Assembly (NCBI GenBank): GCA_030148045.1 | Contig: JASBUE010000069.1 | Span: 1 to 6,113 of the forward strand | Origin: Candidatus Tenderia sp. | GTDB lineage: Bacteria; Pseudomonadota; Gammaproteobacteria; Tenderiales; Tenderiaceae | Length of the DNA: 6,113 nucleotides | Reading direction: 5' to 3' | In this document: positions 1-5,244 of the stretch, piece after piece | Layout: each line of letters begins with the position of its first letter | Numbering within the stretch: position 1 is the stretch's first letter | The notes under the pieces: model-generated | Told to the model about the DNA's origin: nothing | Databases searched by the model: none | What the model saw: the letters and a program-made list of their open reading frames with translations, nothing else | Position numbers and translations under genes: made by a program

Positions 1-1827
1 GACTTCCGCCGTGCCCAGCTTGGTAAAGATATGGGACACTTCGGGAAACCCGCTCAGGCGTGCCTCTAATATCCTTTGCATCTCCACTGCCTGCGTCAGG
101 CCGGTGCCCGGAATGCGCAGGGCATGCAGGGCGATGTCCCCCTCGTCCAGGCTGGGCACGAATTCGGCCCCCATGCGGGTGGTTTGAATGCCGGCGATGA
201 TCACCAGCAGCGCCGCCGCCGTCACCACCGGCAGGCGGTGGGCCAGCGCCCAGCGCAGCACCGGCTCGTAGCTGCGGCGCGCGGCGCGCATGAATAGGTT
301 TTCCTTTTCCTGCACCTTGCCGCGCACGAACAGCGCCACCGCCGCCGGTACCGCCGTGAGGGAGAGGATCAAGGCCGCCGTCAGCGCCATCACCACCGTC
401 AGCGCCATGGGGTGAAACATCTTTCCCTCCACGCCGCTGAGGGCGAAGATGGGCACGTAGACGATCATGATGATGATCACGCCGAAGACACTGGGACGGA
501 TCACCTCCACGGTTGCTGCTCGCACGATACGCAGGCGGGTGGCCAGATCGGGCAGGGTATTGTGTCGTTGTTGGGACATGGCGAGGTGGCGCAGGCAGTT
601 CTCGACGATGATCACCGCGCCGTCGACGATCAGACCGAAATCCAGCGCCCCCAGGCTCATCAGGTTGCCGGAGGTGCGCGATTGCACCATGCCGGTGATG
701 GTCATCAGCATGGCCACCGGGATTACCGCCGCCGTCACCAAGGCCGCTTTCCAGTTGCCCAGCAGCAGGAACAGGATAACGATCACCAGCAAGGCCCCTT
801 CGGCAAGGTTTTTCTGCACCGTGGCGATGGTCTTGTCCACCAGGTTGGTGCGGTCGTAGAGTGGTGTCAGTGCCACGCCGTCTGGCAACGAAGGCTTGAT
901 CTGTTCCAACCGTTCGGCGGCGGCGCGAGAGACCACACGGCTGTTTTCGCCCATCAACATGAACACCGTGCCCAGCACCACTTCTTCACCGTTTTGGGTG
1001 GCGGCGCCGGTGCGCAGCTCGCTGCCCAGGGTGACCTCGGCGACGCGGCCCAACTGAATGGGCACGCCCTCGCGCTTGGCTACGGTGATGGCGCGGATGT
1101 CGTCCAGATCGGCCAGCTGGCCCGGCGAGCGCACCAGGTACTGGGCGCCAAACCTTTCGATATAACCTGCGCCGGTGTTGAGATTGTTGCGCGCCAGCGC
1201 CGCCATGATCTCCTGCAGGGTCAGGTCGTAGGCCAGTAGTTTGTCGGGATCGGGCAGCACATGAAACTGCTTGGTGTAGCCGCCGATGGTATTAACCTCG
1301 ACCACGCCGGGGGTGTTGCGCAGTTGCGGCCGCACGATCCAGTCCTGCACGGTGCGCAGTTCCATAGGGCTCATGTCACTGTCCTCTTTGGCGGAGACGG
1401 TGTACATGAAGATCTCGCCCAGCCCGGTGGCGATGGGGCCCATGGCCGGTTCGATCCCGGCGGGCAGTTGCGCCTTCACCTCCGACAGGCGCTCATTGAT
1501 CAACTGCCGCGCCAGGTAGATGTCGGTGCCGTCCTCGAAGACCACGGTCACCTGCGACAGGCCGTAACGCGAGATGGAACGGGTGTAGTCCAGGCGGGGA
1601 ATACCCGCCATCGCGGTCTCGATGGGAAAGGTGATGCGCTGCTCCGCCTCCAGCGGCGAATAGCCGGGCGCCTCGGTATTGATCTGCACCTGCACGTTGG
1701 TGATGTCCGGCACCGCATCGATGGGTAGCTTCTGGTAGTTGTACAGGCCCAGGGCCGCCAGCGCCAAGGTGATGATCAATACCAACCAACGGTGTGCGAG
1801 GGAAAATCCTATTAATTTATCAATCAT
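1..1827 (-). CDS. czcA: Heavy-metal efflux RND pump, CzcA/CusA family (3'-truncated by window edge)
   Basis: Inner-membrane proton/metal antiporter of a CzcCBA-type tripartite pump, moving metal ions from periplasm or cytosol to the outside through CzcB and CzcC. Translating back from the ATG at 1827 gives 609 uninterrupted codons to the window edge; the family is usually about 1,020-1,060 residues, so the last two fifths are missing. Visible landmarks are TM1 (about residues 13-31), the porter-domain motif YTRSISRYGLSQVTVVFEDG (81-100), TM2-TM3 around 343-380, the TM4 signature DFGLIVDGAVIIVEN (396-410) with acidic residues D396, D402 and E409 in the proton relay, and the start of the second periplasmic half (GAEFVPSLDEGDIAL, 553-567). 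The signature matches the HME1-like divalent-cation group and differs from the Cu/Ag group; the exact metal is inferred, not shown. The start is supported by AGAGG seven bases upstream, overlapping the czcB stop. It is the last visible gene of the operon. Confidence 0.95.
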   Translation of the reverse strand, partial: MIDKLIGFSLAHRWLVLIITLALAALGLYNYQKLPIDAVPDITNVQVQINTEAPGYSPLEAEQRITFPIETAMAGIPRLDYTRSISRYGLSQVTVVFEDGTDIYLARQLINERLSEVKAQLPAGIEPAMGPIATGLGEIFMYTVSAKEDSDMSPMELRTVQDWIVRPQLRNTPGVVEVNTIGGYTKQFHVLPDPDKLLAYDLTLQEIMAALARNNLNTGAGYIERFGAQYLVRSPGQLADLDDIRAITVAKREGVPIQLGRVAEVTLGSELRTGAATQNGEEVVLGTVFMLMGENSRVVSRAAAERLEQIKPSLPDGVALTPLYDRTNLVDKTIATVQKNLAEGALLVIVILFLLLGNWKAALVTAAVIPVAMLMTITGMVQSRTSGNLMSLGALDFGLIVDGAVIIVENCLRHLAMSQQRHNTLPDLATRLRIVRAATVEVIRPSVFGVIIIMIVYVPIFALSGVEGKMFHPMALTVVMALTAALILSLTAVPAAVALFVRGKVQEKENLFMRAARRSYEPVLRWALAHRLPVVTAAALLVIIAGIQTTRMGAEFVPSLDEGDIALHALRIPGTGLTQAVEMQRILEARLSGFPEVSHIFTKLGTAEV

Positions 1828-1838
1828 GGCGGCGCCTC

Positions 1839-3095
1839 TTAATGATCGTGTGAAGCGCCGGACTTTTCGATGTCGGCCTTGATCAGATAGCTGTTTTCCG
1901 TGACGTACTCGGTACCCGGCTTGAGGCCGTCCAGCACCTCCACCCGTTCGCGGTCTTCACGCCCCAGCGCCAGCATGCGTACTTCGTAGGTATCGCCGAT
2001 GCGCGCGAACACCACCTGGAAATCGCGGAAGGGCTGGATGCCCGATTTGCGCACCGCCAGCGACACCTCGTGTTCGGCCACGGTGATACGGCCGCGCACG
2101 AACTGGCCGGGTCTGAAACGCAGCTCCCGGTTGGGAATGACCACCCGCGCCTGAATGCTCTGGCTGGCATGGGCGGCCATGGGCGAAAGCCAGTCGATCC
2201 GGCCTTCGACGGTGTCGCCACCGAGGCTTTCGATACCGACGTGCTGGCCGGCACGGACACGGTTGATGTCCTTGTTGAAGACATCCAGCTCGGCCCAGAC
2301 CTCCGACAAGTCGGCGATAACGAACAGGGGCGTGTTGGCGGTGGTTTCGCCCGGCTGCACGTCGCGCCGCACGATGACGCCGCTGATGGGCGCCTTGACC
2401 TGGTAGGTCTGCAGGCTCTCGTTGCTTTGAATTTCCAGCAGCACGGCGCCGCGCCGGACCCGCTCCCCGAGTTCGCCCAGCACCTGTTTCACGATGCCGG
2501 GAAAACGGGCGCGTACCTGGGAGAGACGGTTGGGATCGACCTGCACGCGGCCGCTCAGGTCCAGGGTCTCCAGGATCGTTGCGGCCCCGGCCTGTTCGGT
2601 TCGAATGCCGCTTTCGGCGGCGATTTGATCGCTGATACGAACGCGGCCTTCATAATTTTCGTATTGCCATGTGTGGTGTTTACCTTGATAGCTTGCTGCA
2701 ACGCTGACATCAAAGGAGTGAGGTTCCGTTACTACGCCGTCACCGCGCAGAAAGTCGCCTTGCGTTTGGAAGTTGAACGTGTCCACCTGGCCGTCGAGAC
2801 GGGTCAGTTCGATTACGAGGGACACATCGTCCGGAGGCAGCGCCTTGCCGTCTCGATAGCTGTAGACATGAAATTCCGGCGGCACGCCTGTTTCGAACAG
2901 CGTGATCTCCAGCGCGAAGTCGCCGTCGCGCAGCAGGCGTCCGCCATGCGGGCCTTTTTTGACCGTCTCCTGCTGTTCGCCGACCTGATCGTCATGGCCG
3001 CGCTCATCGTGTCGCGCTGCCTCCAGAAACAGCCAGGCGGCAAGCCCGAGACCAATGCTCGCGACCAAAAGGGTATACAGGATGTTCTTGTTCAT
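1839..3095 (-). CDS. czcB: Periplasmic adaptor (membrane fusion protein) of CzcCBA-type metal efflux pump
   Basis: Links the inner-membrane pump CzcA to the outer-membrane channel CzcC. The 418-residue product has an N-terminal membrane anchor or signal (about 5-25), a short His/Asp-rich linker (HDERGHDD, 29-36), an N-terminal domain starting GPHGGRLLRDGDFALE (48-63) and reaching about 145, a lipoyl-like domain (about 196-250), a beta-barrel domain (about 257-340) and a membrane-proximal domain ending in YLIKADIEKSGASHDH, which is typical of CzcB-like adaptors. The two lipoyl halves are joined almost directly (EIQSNESLQTYQVKAPISG, 221-239), so the long alpha-helical hairpin of classical adaptors is absent; the frame is intact, so this looks like a subfamily trait rather than damage. 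The ATG overlaps the czcC stop (ATGA) and has AGGAG seven bases upstream. The His residues near both ends could bind metal, which is inference. Confidence 0.93.
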   Translation of the reverse strand: MNKNILYTLLVASIGLGLAAWLFLEAARHDERGHDDQVGEQQETVKKGPHGGRLLRDGDFALEITLFETGVPPEFHVYSYRDGKALPPDDVSLVIELTRLDGQVDTFNFQTQGDFLRGDGVVTEPHSFDVSVAASYQGKHHTWQYENYEGRVRISDQIAAESGIRTEQAGAATILETLDLSGRVQVDPNRLSQVRARFPGIVKQVLGELGERVRRGAVLLEIQSNESLQTYQVKAPISGVIVRRDVQPGETTANTPLFVIADLSEVWAELDVFNKDINRVRAGQHVGIESLGGDTVEGRIDWLSPMAAHASQSIQARVVIPNRELRFRPGQFVRGRITVAEHEVSLAVRKSGIQPFRDFQVVFARIGDTYEVRMLALGREDRERVEVLDGLKPGTEYVTENSYLIKADIEKSGASHDH

Positions 3096-4351
3096 TGTGC
3101 TTCTCCTGGGTTCAGCGCGGCGCCCGTTAAGCGTTCGATTTCGATTTTCAGGCGGTGGTAGTTGGCTGCAGCCATTACCGTTTCAAGGCGGGTGTCGAGC
3201 AGGGTGCTCTGGGCCTGGTTCAGCTCCAGCAGCGAAAACCGACCGCGCTTATAGCCATGTTCGTAGTCCTGCGCGGCCTGTTGCGCGGCGGGGATGATGC
3301 GCGTGTTCAAGGCTTCGAAGGCGGTGCGGGCGTGCAGCAGCTCCTGGTGGATCTCGTACAGGCTGCCGTAGAGCGCCAGGCGTTGCCGTTCACGGCGCAG
3401 GGGCTCGCCTTGAGACAGGTATTGCATTTCGTCGATTTCCGGTTTCGCCCGCGATGACGCCCCGAGCGGAAAACCGACGGACAGCACCAGGGCCGCGTCG
3501 TTGGGGTCGTTCAGGTAGCGAACGCCGCCGGACAGCTCCAGGCCGGGCCGGCGGCGCGATTGCGCCAGCCGCAGCCGTGCCTGGGCAATGCGCGCCTCGG
3601 TGGCGAAACGAACCAGGTCGGGATTGTTCGTCAGCAATGTTTCCAGGTGCGCAAACGGGGCGACCGGTGGAAGCTCAAACAAGTCGGCCCGGGCGCCGGC
3701 GAAATCCGCGTGGGTGTCCCCCCAGTGTGCCGCCAGTTTCACGCGCGAGGTGCTGAGTTTATGCTCGGCATGTTCCAGCTCGATCTCCGCCCGCGCCACG
3801 TCGATGGTCAGTCGCCGCTGTTCGGCGACATGGCTTTTACCCGCCGCGACTCTTTGTGAGACGACAGCGTAAGTATGTTGCACCAGCGCCAGATGGTCCT
3901 CGGCGATCTTCAGCCGATGCTGGTCCACCACCACATGGATGAATTGCTCCGTCGCCTGGGCCAGCAGGTCCAGGCGTTTGCCGTCCTGCTCGGTGCGCAG
4001 CAGATTGCGGCGTTGCCGGGCCAGCTCGCCGCGCGCCTCGACCGTGTTCACCGGCTCCAGCACTTTTGCCAGGCTGAGGGTGGTTTCCAGCCGGTCGGCG
4101 CCATTGAAATCGCCGCTGCCGCTGAAGTTCTCCAGATAAAGCCTCATTTCGAGCGGTGTGGTTTGAGCGGCCCGGCGTATTCTCGCCGCCGCGGCCCGGG
4201 CCTCGTAATCGTGAATACCGAATTGCGGATTGTGTTCCAATACCCTGGCGATCACCTGATTCAGTGTGATCGGCCTTGGTTCGGATGCGTCCGCGGCAGG
4301 GGCGCCGGGGGCTGCGATGAGCACCAGGGCCAGAATTGTTCCAAATCGCAT
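3092..4351 (-). CDS. czcC: Outer-membrane channel protein of CzcCBA-type metal efflux pump (TolC family)
   Basis: Outer-membrane exit duct of the pump, expected to form a trimeric beta-barrel with a periplasmic helical tunnel. With the ATG at 4351 the product is 419 residues: a signal peptide (about 1-20, MRFGTILALVLIAAPGAPAA, likely cut near the last Ala residues) without a lipobox cysteine, then the two internal TolC-family repeats (about 28-210 and 235-415). The C-terminal repeat contains YEHGYKRGRFSLLELNQAQS (363-382), a strongly conserved stretch in CzcC-like proteins. The frame stays open to a GTG at 4411, but the ATG at 4351 is preferred because it is preceded by AGAGG at seven bases and puts the signal peptide at the N-terminus. 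The gene ends in a 4-bp overlap with czcB. A 193-bp leader separates it from the upstream His-rich gene, so it could have its own promoter or leader control. Confidence 0.92.
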   Translation of the reverse strand: MRFGTILALVLIAAPGAPAADASEPRPITLNQVIARVLEHNPQFGIHDYEARAAAARIRRAAQTTPLEMRLYLENFSGSGDFNGADRLETTLSLAKVLEPVNTVEARGELARQRRNLLRTEQDGKRLDLLAQATEQFIHVVVDQHRLKIAEDHLALVQHTYAVVSQRVAAGKSHVAEQRRLTIDVARAEIELEHAEHKLSTSRVKLAAHWGDTHADFAGARADLFELPPVAPFAHLETLLTNNPDLVRFATEARIAQARLRLAQSRRRPGLELSGGVRYLNDPNDAALVLSVGFPLGASSRAKPEIDEMQYLSQGEPLRRERQRLALYGSLYEIHQELLHARTAFEALNTRIIPAAQQAAQDYEHGYKRGRFSLLELNQAQSTLLDTRLETVMAAANYHRLKIEIERLTGAALNPGEAQ

Positions 4352-4358
4352 TTGTGTG

Positions 4359-4363
4359 CCTCT
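4359..4363 (-). promoter_or_regulatory. Ribosome binding site that decides the czcC start
   Basis: AGAGG on the minus strand, seven bases before the ATG at 4351. The same AGAGG-7-ATG layout occurs before czcA (1835-1839), and czcB has AGGAG at the same distance (3103-3107). This consistency argues for the ATG at 4351 over the in-frame GTG at 4411. Confidence 0.7.
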
Positions 4364-4368
4364 TGTCG

Positions 4369-4393
4369 GCCTGTTGCCAGGCGCAATGCCTGG
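4369..4393 (-). promoter_or_regulatory. Two overlapping, mutually exclusive hairpins in the czcC leader
   Basis: Read on the minus strand, CCAGGC-ATTGC-GCCTGG (4393-4377) makes a perfect 6-bp stem. Immediately after, GCCTG-GCAA-CAGGC (4382-4369) makes a perfect 5-bp stem with a GNRA-type loop. Both need the same GCCTG segment, so only one can form at a time. The second ends five bases before the czcC ribosome binding site. There is no T-run, so it is not a typical intrinsic terminator. A role in translation or RNA processing is inference; in GC-rich DNA such short stems can arise by chance. Confidence 0.35.
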
Positions 4394-4544
4394 GTCATGG
4401 TTTGTTGGCACTGCGTGGGGTTTGCGTTCCGGTCAGGCGTTCGCGCCACAATCACTCAGCCTGTGATACGGCTGCGCGCGGCGTGATGAAACTGTGAAAC
4501 CGATGACCCCGGGGGCAGTGCTTACAGCAGTGATGGGAGGGTGA

Positions 4545-4976
4545 TCAAAAGGGCGGGGCGCGTAACTGTGGCGGTAGCGCGGCGCGGCGGCGTACATGGG
4601 GTGACCTCCGCTCGGGGCGTATTAAAACCAGGCCCTGGGTTTGCGGAGATAGAAGCAGGATGACGATGCCGATGAAGGCGCAGGCGAACAGCGGCAGGCT
4701 GAACGATTTGTTCAGGCCTTTGGGTGAAATGTCGATGGCGAAAGCGTCCGTCTCTGCATGATGCAGTTCGGAAGCGTGTTCCGCGGTGTGAGTATTTTCC
4801 TGATGAGCTTTGTGCAGCTTGGTTTGGTGAGGATGCTGTAGTGCTGCACTGATGTGTTGATGATTGGTATGCGCGTGAATATGGAGCTGCATCGACAGCG
4901 TAAAAAATAACGCCGGCAGCAGGCAGGTGACCCATAGAGACGGGGAGCCTTGAATATAATCACGTAATCTCCGCAT
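4545..4976 (-). CDS. Small histidine-rich protein with two membrane segments, associated with metal efflux operons
   Basis: The product is 143 residues. It has a hydrophobic segment at about 13-30 (signal or TM1), a histidine-rich stretch with 13 His in residues 32-73 (starting LHIHAHTNHQH), a short conserved-looking part (AIDISPKGLNKSFSL, 80-94), a second membrane segment at about 95-110 and a basic/proline-rich tail ending LPPQLRAPPF. I know this layout, including the PP-x-LRAPP-type tail, from unnamed small proteins encoded beside CzcCBA/CusCBA-type operons, and functionally it recalls CzcI-like accessory proteins; no homology to CzcI is claimed. The likely topology puts the His-rich loop in the periplasm, where it could bind or buffer Zn, Co, Ni or Cu; this is inference. 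Other frames over the same DNA lack any such organisation. The ATG has only a weak AGG four bases upstream. It is the first certain gene of the minus-strand operon. Confidence 0.75.
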   Translation of the reverse strand: MRRLRDYIQGSPSLWVTCLLPALFFTLSMQLHIHAHTNHQHISAALQHPHQTKLHKAHQENTHTAEHASELHHAETDAFAIDISPKGLNKSFSLPLFACAFIGIVILLLSPQTQGLVLIRPERRSPHVRRRAALPPQLRAPPF

Positions 4977-4984
4977 GGTGCCTG

Positions 4985-5014
4985 ATTTCAGCAGTATTTG
5001 TTATCCGGTGTCAA
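4985..5014 (-). promoter_or_regulatory. Weak sigma-70-like promoter candidate before the His-rich gene
   Basis: A perfect -35 hexamer TTGACA (5014-5009, minus) is followed after 18 bases by TGAAAT (4990-4985), four of six matches to the -10 consensus. Transcription would begin within a few bases of the ATG at 4976, giving an almost leaderless message, which weakens the case. The -35 also lies inside the possible 26-codon ORF. Confidence 0.25.
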
Positions 5015-5081
5015 GCTGTTCCGCCAGCCGCTCAGAGGCCTCCAAACATTTCCGGCGATTTGCGTCGATGCCGTTCTTCAT
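5001..5081 (-). CDS. Possible 26-residue small ORF upstream of the His-rich gene
   Basis: On the minus strand an ATG at 5081 opens 26 codons (MKNGIDANRRK, then CLEASERLAEQLDTG) ending in TAA at 5001, 24 bases before the His-rich gene. An AGGTG sits four bases upstream (5086-5090). The peptide is hydrophilic and probably helical, with one Cys and no His. It could be a leader peptide, a true small protein, a gene remnant or chance. No family is recognised. Confidence 0.22.
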   Translation of the reverse strand: MKNGIDANRRKCLEASERLAEQLDTG

Positions 5082-5108
5082 CGCCCACCTGACGCATCGA
5101 CCATCTTC

Positions 5109-5121
5109 AATACATTGTATT
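5109..5121. repeat. 13-bp perfect palindrome AATACA-T-TGTATT
   Basis: A perfect inverted repeat with a single central base, in the AT-rich core of the intergenic region. It overlaps a TACAAT (-10-like) hexamer on the minus strand. The arm length and tight spacing suit an operator for a dimeric regulator; which one is unknown. A TTCAAT motif directly flanks it (5106-5111) and recurs 19 bases on (5125-5130). Confidence 0.4.
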
Positions 5122-5125
5122 CAGT

Positions 5126-5146
5126 TCAATGAATTATTGAGAATCA
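5126..5146. promoter_or_regulatory. Inverted repeat and LysR-type site, candidate CbbR operator
   Basis: TCAAT-GAATT-ATTGA (5126-5140) is a perfect inverted repeat, and overlapping it TTA-N7-TCA (5134-5146) fits the TNA-N7-TNA pattern reported for CbbR, the LysR-type activator of Calvin-cycle genes. Its position about 100 bp before the cbbL ATG is plausible for an activator site. The pattern is very loose and common in AT-rich DNA, so this is only a candidate. Confidence 0.25.
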
Positions 5147-5172
5147 TGAATGCCGCGGATTCAAACTATCGA

Positions 5173-5200
5173 TTGGTCACAAAGGCTGCGGGTCAATACT
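5173..5200 (+). promoter_or_regulatory. Weak promoter candidate for cbbL
   Basis: TTGGTC (5173-5178) and AATACT (5195-5200) are 16 bases apart, with three and four of six consensus matches. Transcription would start near 5207, leaving a leader of roughly 40 bases that includes the ribosome binding site. A poor match fits a promoter needing an activator such as CbbR, but the assignment is uncertain. Confidence 0.22.
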
Positions 5201-5229
5201 CTTGGCTGCGAGGATTTGACAACCACAGC

Positions 5230-5234
5230 AGGAG
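5230..5234 (+). promoter_or_regulatory. Ribosome binding site of cbbL
   Basis: AGGAG followed by TGA, ten bases before the ATG at 5245. It supports this ATG over the in-frame upstream ATGs at 5146 and 5068, which lack comparable sites. Confidence 0.65.
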
Positions 5235-5244
5235 TGAACTGACT

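Larger units (their letters stand above)
4352..4544. other. Non-coding spacer between the His-rich gene and czcC
   Basis: This 193-bp stretch has no convincing gene. Reading frames that cross it are low-complexity overlaps with the flanking genes. It contains the paired hairpins near 4369-4393, a small GGCG-TTCG-CGCC inverted repeat (4436-4447), an ATCAC/GTGAT inverted repeat (4451-4467), and a TGAAAC direct repeat (4487-4492 and 4495-4500). No clear sigma-70 promoter or intrinsic terminator was found, so co-transcription of the His-rich gene with czcCBA is likely but not proven. Confidence 0.5.
4977..5244. promoter_or_regulatory. Divergent control region between the metal-efflux operon and cbbL
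   Basis: This 268-bp region separates two divergently oriented transcription units and must hold the cbbL promoter and probably that of the efflux operon. The middle (about 5102-5150) is clearly more AT-rich than the genes and contains the inverted repeats listed separately. The part next to cbbL (5151-5244) shows only weak promoter-like elements. The plus-strand cbbL frame happens to remain open across the whole region. No cbbR gene or other regulator lies here. Confidence 0.6.

Noticed and set aside
412..1239. Plus-strand ORF of 275 residues rich in His, Asp and Gln
   Set aside because: It lies antisense to czcA, whose product is fully recognisable; the His/Gln/Asp richness is what antisense reading of GC-rich codons gives.
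2070..3161. Plus-strand ORF of 363 residues
   Set aside because: Antisense to czcB across nearly its whole length, with no recognisable domain; czcB itself has clear family motifs and a ribosome binding site.
4377..4393. Intrinsic terminator between the His-rich gene and czcC
   Set aside because: The 6-bp stem is followed by CAACAGG rather than a T-run, so it is not a standard rho-independent terminator.
4352..4411. 20-residue N-terminal extension of CzcC starting at a GTG at 4411
   Set aside because: It would bury the signal peptide behind a hydrophilic stretch and lacks a ribosome binding site, while the ATG at 4351 has one at ideal spacing.
3875..4486. Plus-strand ORF of 203 residues spanning the czcC start and its leader
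   Set aside because: Mostly antisense to czcC, with no known motif and no membrane or secretion signal of interest.
4522..4935. Alternative minus-strand frame over the His-rich gene
   Set aside because: Overlaps the 4545-4976 frame, which has two proper membrane segments and a His-rich loop; the alternative is low-complexity and unstructured.
5138..5152. Fur-box-like sequence in the divergent region
   Set aside because: Only about 10 of 15 positions match the TGATAATnATTATCA core and the right arm is poor; not enough to call in AT-rich DNA.
5216..5221. Perfect TTGACA hexamer close to the cbbL start
   Set aside because: It lies only 24 bases before the ATG, so a matching -10 would fall on the start codon and transcription would begin inside the gene.
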